The position numbers were made by a program, and so were the translations under genes. Shown here in pieces: positions 6,939 through 8,341 of a DNA stretch of 8,341 nucleotides; position 1 is the first letter of the stretch; every line of letters begins with the position of its first letter. The stretch covers positions 1-8,341 of the forward strand of contig JAFCFP010000045.1 of the NCBI GenBank assembly GCA_017608575.1. Reading direction: 5' to 3'. The notes beneath the pieces are model-generated. The model saw nothing but the letters and a program-made list of their open reading frames with translations, was not told where the DNA came from and did not search any database. This DNA is from Candidatus Iainarchaeum sp. (GTDB taxonomy: Archaea; Iainarchaeota; Iainarchaeia; Iainarchaeales; DTGL01).

Positions 6939-6945
6939 TTTTTTT
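6939..6945 (+). terminator. Oligo-T terminator candidate after the geranylgeranyl reductase gene
   Basis: Seven consecutive T occur 30 bases after the reductase stop and only three bases before the next ATG. It could end the reductase transcript and at the same time form the pyrimidine-rich initiator region of the next gene. There is no hairpin upstream, as is usual for archaeal terminators. Confidence 0.4.
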
Positions 6946-6948
6946 ACT

Positions 6949-8082
6949 ATGAAGAAAAATGTTAAACAACAGTCATTTGAAGTACCCAATATAACGCTTT
7001 CTTTTTTAGTGGAGGAATTGCGTGGAACACTGGAAAAAGCGTTTGTTTCAAAAGCCCAAGATTTAGAGCAAGGATGGATTAAATTAAAGCTTTCCACAAA
7101 AAAAGGCACAGCCAGCCTTATAATCACCCCAATAGCTCTGTTTCTTTCAGAGTACAGACTTGATGCCAAAAGGCAGAGCTCAGGGTTTGGTGCATTTTTG
7201 AATTCACGTTTGAAAAACAAGAGAATTGATTCATTAAAGCAATGGAAAAATGAAAGAATTATTGTACTGGAAATTGGCGGGTTTTTGCTTGTAATTGAAT
7301 TGTTTGGAGAAGGCAATTCAGTGCTCTTGGATAAGGATAACAGGATAGTAATGCAAAAACTGAAAAGGGAATGGGGCGTTCGCTCAATCAAAAAAGGCCA
7401 GTTGTATGAGTTTCCACCAGAACGCGGTTTTAATCCGGTTCAGTTGAAAGAAGGGGAATTCATTGAAATGCTGAAAAATAGCAATACTGATTTAATCCAT
7501 GCAATTGTAAAAGGTGTAAATATTGCGCCAATAGTGGCAGAGGAAATATTACACAACTTAAAAATAACAAAAACAACAATGGCAAAAACTCTTTCGGAAA
7601 AAAAGGCAAGAGAGCTCTGCAAAAAAATAAGGGAAATGTATTCAACAATTGATGTAAAAAAAGAACAAACAACACTAGTTGAGTTTAAGGGAAAAAAAAC
7701 AGTGCTGCCTTTCAGGCCATTACTCGCCGAAAGCAATTGTTTGAAAGAATTCGAGTCAGTGAATTCGGCTATTAATTCACTTGTAATCCTTGGAGCATTC
7801 CCCAAACAAGGCAAAACAGAAAAGCGTGCTTCCATTGAAAGGACACTTTCGGAACAAAAAAAGGCATTGGAGAAAGCATTATACTCCGCTGCTCAGAACA
7901 AGAAAAAGGCAGAAGCAATTTATGCACATTATCCAACATTGCAGTCAGCAATAATAGCCATAAAAAACACACACGAAAAAACAAAAGGAAAAAAAGGTGT
8001 TATGTATAAGAGAGTTTTTGGTGCTGTTAGGGTGAAAAATGTTGATTTTAGAAAAAGCAAAGCTGTTTTTGAAATTAATTAA
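6949..8082 (+). CDS. NFACT-N / Rqc2-family protein lacking the NFACT-R domain
   Basis: A 377-residue member of the NFACT (Rqc2/RqcH, FbpA-like) family, whose full-length members bind the large ribosomal subunit and tRNA during rescue of stalled chains. Residues about 10-160 are the NFACT-N domain: an LVEEL helix, SGFGAFLNSRLKNKRI (78-93), NERIIVLEI (101-109) where Glu102-Arg103 occupy the place of the catalytically important Asp-Arg pair, and IELFGEGNSVLLD (116-128). A helix-hairpin-helix-like part follows (about 175-230), then FRPLL (255-259) and a coiled coil ending in AEAIYAHYP (321-329). Translation stops at the point where family members of about 550-670 residues continue into the second coiled-coil arm and the RNA-binding NFACT-R domain. 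The next gene, on the other strand, starts 26 bases on, so no missing domain lies downstream in another frame. The leaderless ATG at 6949 is preceded by a TATA-like box. Confidence 0.85.
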   Translation: MKKNVKQQSFEVPNITLSFLVEELRGTLEKAFVSKAQDLEQGWIKLKLSTKKGTASLIITPIALFLSEYRLDAKRQSSGFGAFLNSRLKNKRIDSLKQWKNERIIVLEIGGFLLVIELFGEGNSVLLDKDNRIVMQKLKREWGVRSIKKGQLYEFPPERGFNPVQLKEGEFIEMLKNSNTDLIHAIVKGVNIAPIVAEEILHNLKITKTTMAKTLSEKKARELCKKIREMYSTIDVKKEQTTLVEFKGKKTVLPFRPLLAESNCLKEFESVNSAINSLVILGAFPKQGKTEKRASIERTLSEQKKALEKALYSAAQNKKKAEAIYAHYPTLQSAIIAIKNTHEKTKGKKGVMYKRVFGAVRVKNVDFRKSKAVFEIN

Positions 8083-8094
8083 AAAAAGAAAAAA
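8081..8094 (-). terminator. T-rich terminator of the PRC-barrel gene
   Basis: Fourteen bases past the PRC-barrel stop the minus strand has T6, C, T7, a good hairpin-free archaeal terminator. It overlaps the last two bases of the convergent NFACT gene stop codon. The opposite strand is A-rich and would not terminate the NFACT transcript. Confidence 0.5.
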
Positions 8095-8107
8095 GACAAT
8101 TCTGGAA

Positions 8108-8341
8108 TCATTCTTCCATGCCTGTGAGCTCCCTTTCATCCACAATAAACACATCGCTTACTGCAGTAACTGCAGAGTATGGCACTTCAATTATTTTATC
8201 CCTGCTTCTTATTTTCTTCACTAGTTTGCTGTTTCTGTCCACTTCAATCAGGAGCTTTTCTATTTCCCCTGTTTTTTCGTTTATCAACAAGTCGGAAAGC
8301 TTGCCAACCTCATCTCCACGGTTTGTTATCACCCTTTTAGT
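8108..8341 (-). CDS. PRC-barrel domain protein (5' end outside window)
   Basis: The minus-strand frame is open to the right edge; 77 residues are visible and the start lies beyond the window. A GTG at 8332 is in frame but falls inside the conserved first strand (KRVITNRGDEVGKL), so it is probably an internal Val. The pattern is that of the small archaeal PRC-barrel family: a GDEVGKLSDLLINEKTGEI hairpin, a strand LLIEVDR, and IIEVPYSAVTAVSDVFIVDE near the end. Such proteins are usually 80-100 residues, so only a few residues are likely missing. The fold is shared with the RimM C-terminal domain and photosynthetic reaction-centre H subunit; the function of stand-alone archaeal versions is unknown, with RNA-related roles suggested. 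It is convergent with the NFACT-like gene across a 25-base gap that contains a T-rich terminator. Confidence 0.88.
   Translation of the reverse strand, partial: TKRVITNRGDEVGKLSDLLINEKTGEIEKLLIEVDRNSKLVKKIRSRDKIIEVPYSAVTAVSDVFIVDERELTGMEE

Noticed and set aside
6906..7391. Minus-strand open frame of 161 codons
   Set aside because: It lies opposite the well-supported NFACT-N region, is rich in Ser, Phe and Leu as expected from the complement of Lys/Glu-rich coding DNA, and resembles no family I recognise.
8039..8224. Frameshifted continuation of the NFACT gene
   Set aside because: The +1-frame extension shows no NFACT-R motifs, and its DNA is accounted for by the opposite-strand PRC-barrel gene, so the truncated protein is not rescued by a simple indel.
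1..8341. Search for CRISPR arrays, transposons, toxin-antitoxin pairs, tRNA genes or a defence system
   Set aside because: No spaced repeats, transposase motifs, terminal inverted repeats, cloverleaf-like sequence or small paired genes were seen; gaps between genes are all shorter than about 100 bases.

Overview
The window most likely comes from an archaeon, and probably a small-genome DPANN-type lineage; that lineage is inference, not proof. The archaeal indications are a geranylgeranyl reductase with the PxxYxWxFP motif, a methanogen-like (MJ1611-type) GH57 amylase, an NFACT-N protein, a small archaeal-style PRC-barrel protein, AT-rich DNA, tight gene packing, and start codons preceded by TATA-like boxes at the distance expected for leaderless or nearly leaderless mRNAs. 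No mobile element, CRISPR array, rRNA or tRNA is visible, and no gene-free stretch exceeds about 100 bases.

Positions 1-5663 form an alpha-glucan (glycogen) locus. A GT4 glycosyltransferase cut by the window edge (1-689, +) overlaps by 8 bases a GH57 amylase (682-1887, +). Converging on it, with a 40-base 3' overlap, is a full-length eukaryote-type GT3 glycogen synthase (1848-3683, -). From a shared 99-base divergent promoter region a glycogen-debranching amylo-alpha-1,6-glucosidase runs the other way (3783-5663, +). None of these proteins shows a signal peptide where its N terminus is visible, so the likely job is making and remobilising an intracellular glucan: GT3 (and perhaps GT4) elongates chains, GH57 cuts or rearranges internal alpha-1,4 bonds, and the debranching enzyme removes alpha-1,6 glucose. 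No branching enzyme of classical type, nucleotide-sugar pyrophosphorylase or phosphorylase lies in the window.

Positions 5664-8341 look like ordinary housekeeping: a geranylgeranyl reductase for saturating archaeal lipid chains (5710-6909, +), an NFACT/Rqc2-family protein that stops before the NFACT-R domain (6949-8082, +), and a PRC-barrel protein cut by the right edge (8108-8341, -).

The points most worth a second look are the archaeal GT3 synthase with a partly conserved allosteric arginine cluster but no phospho-regulated tail, the NFACT protein without NFACT-R, the 40-base tail-to-tail overlap of the synthase and amylase genes, and the two palindromes placed one on each side of the divergent promoter. 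I did not see a wholly new system.
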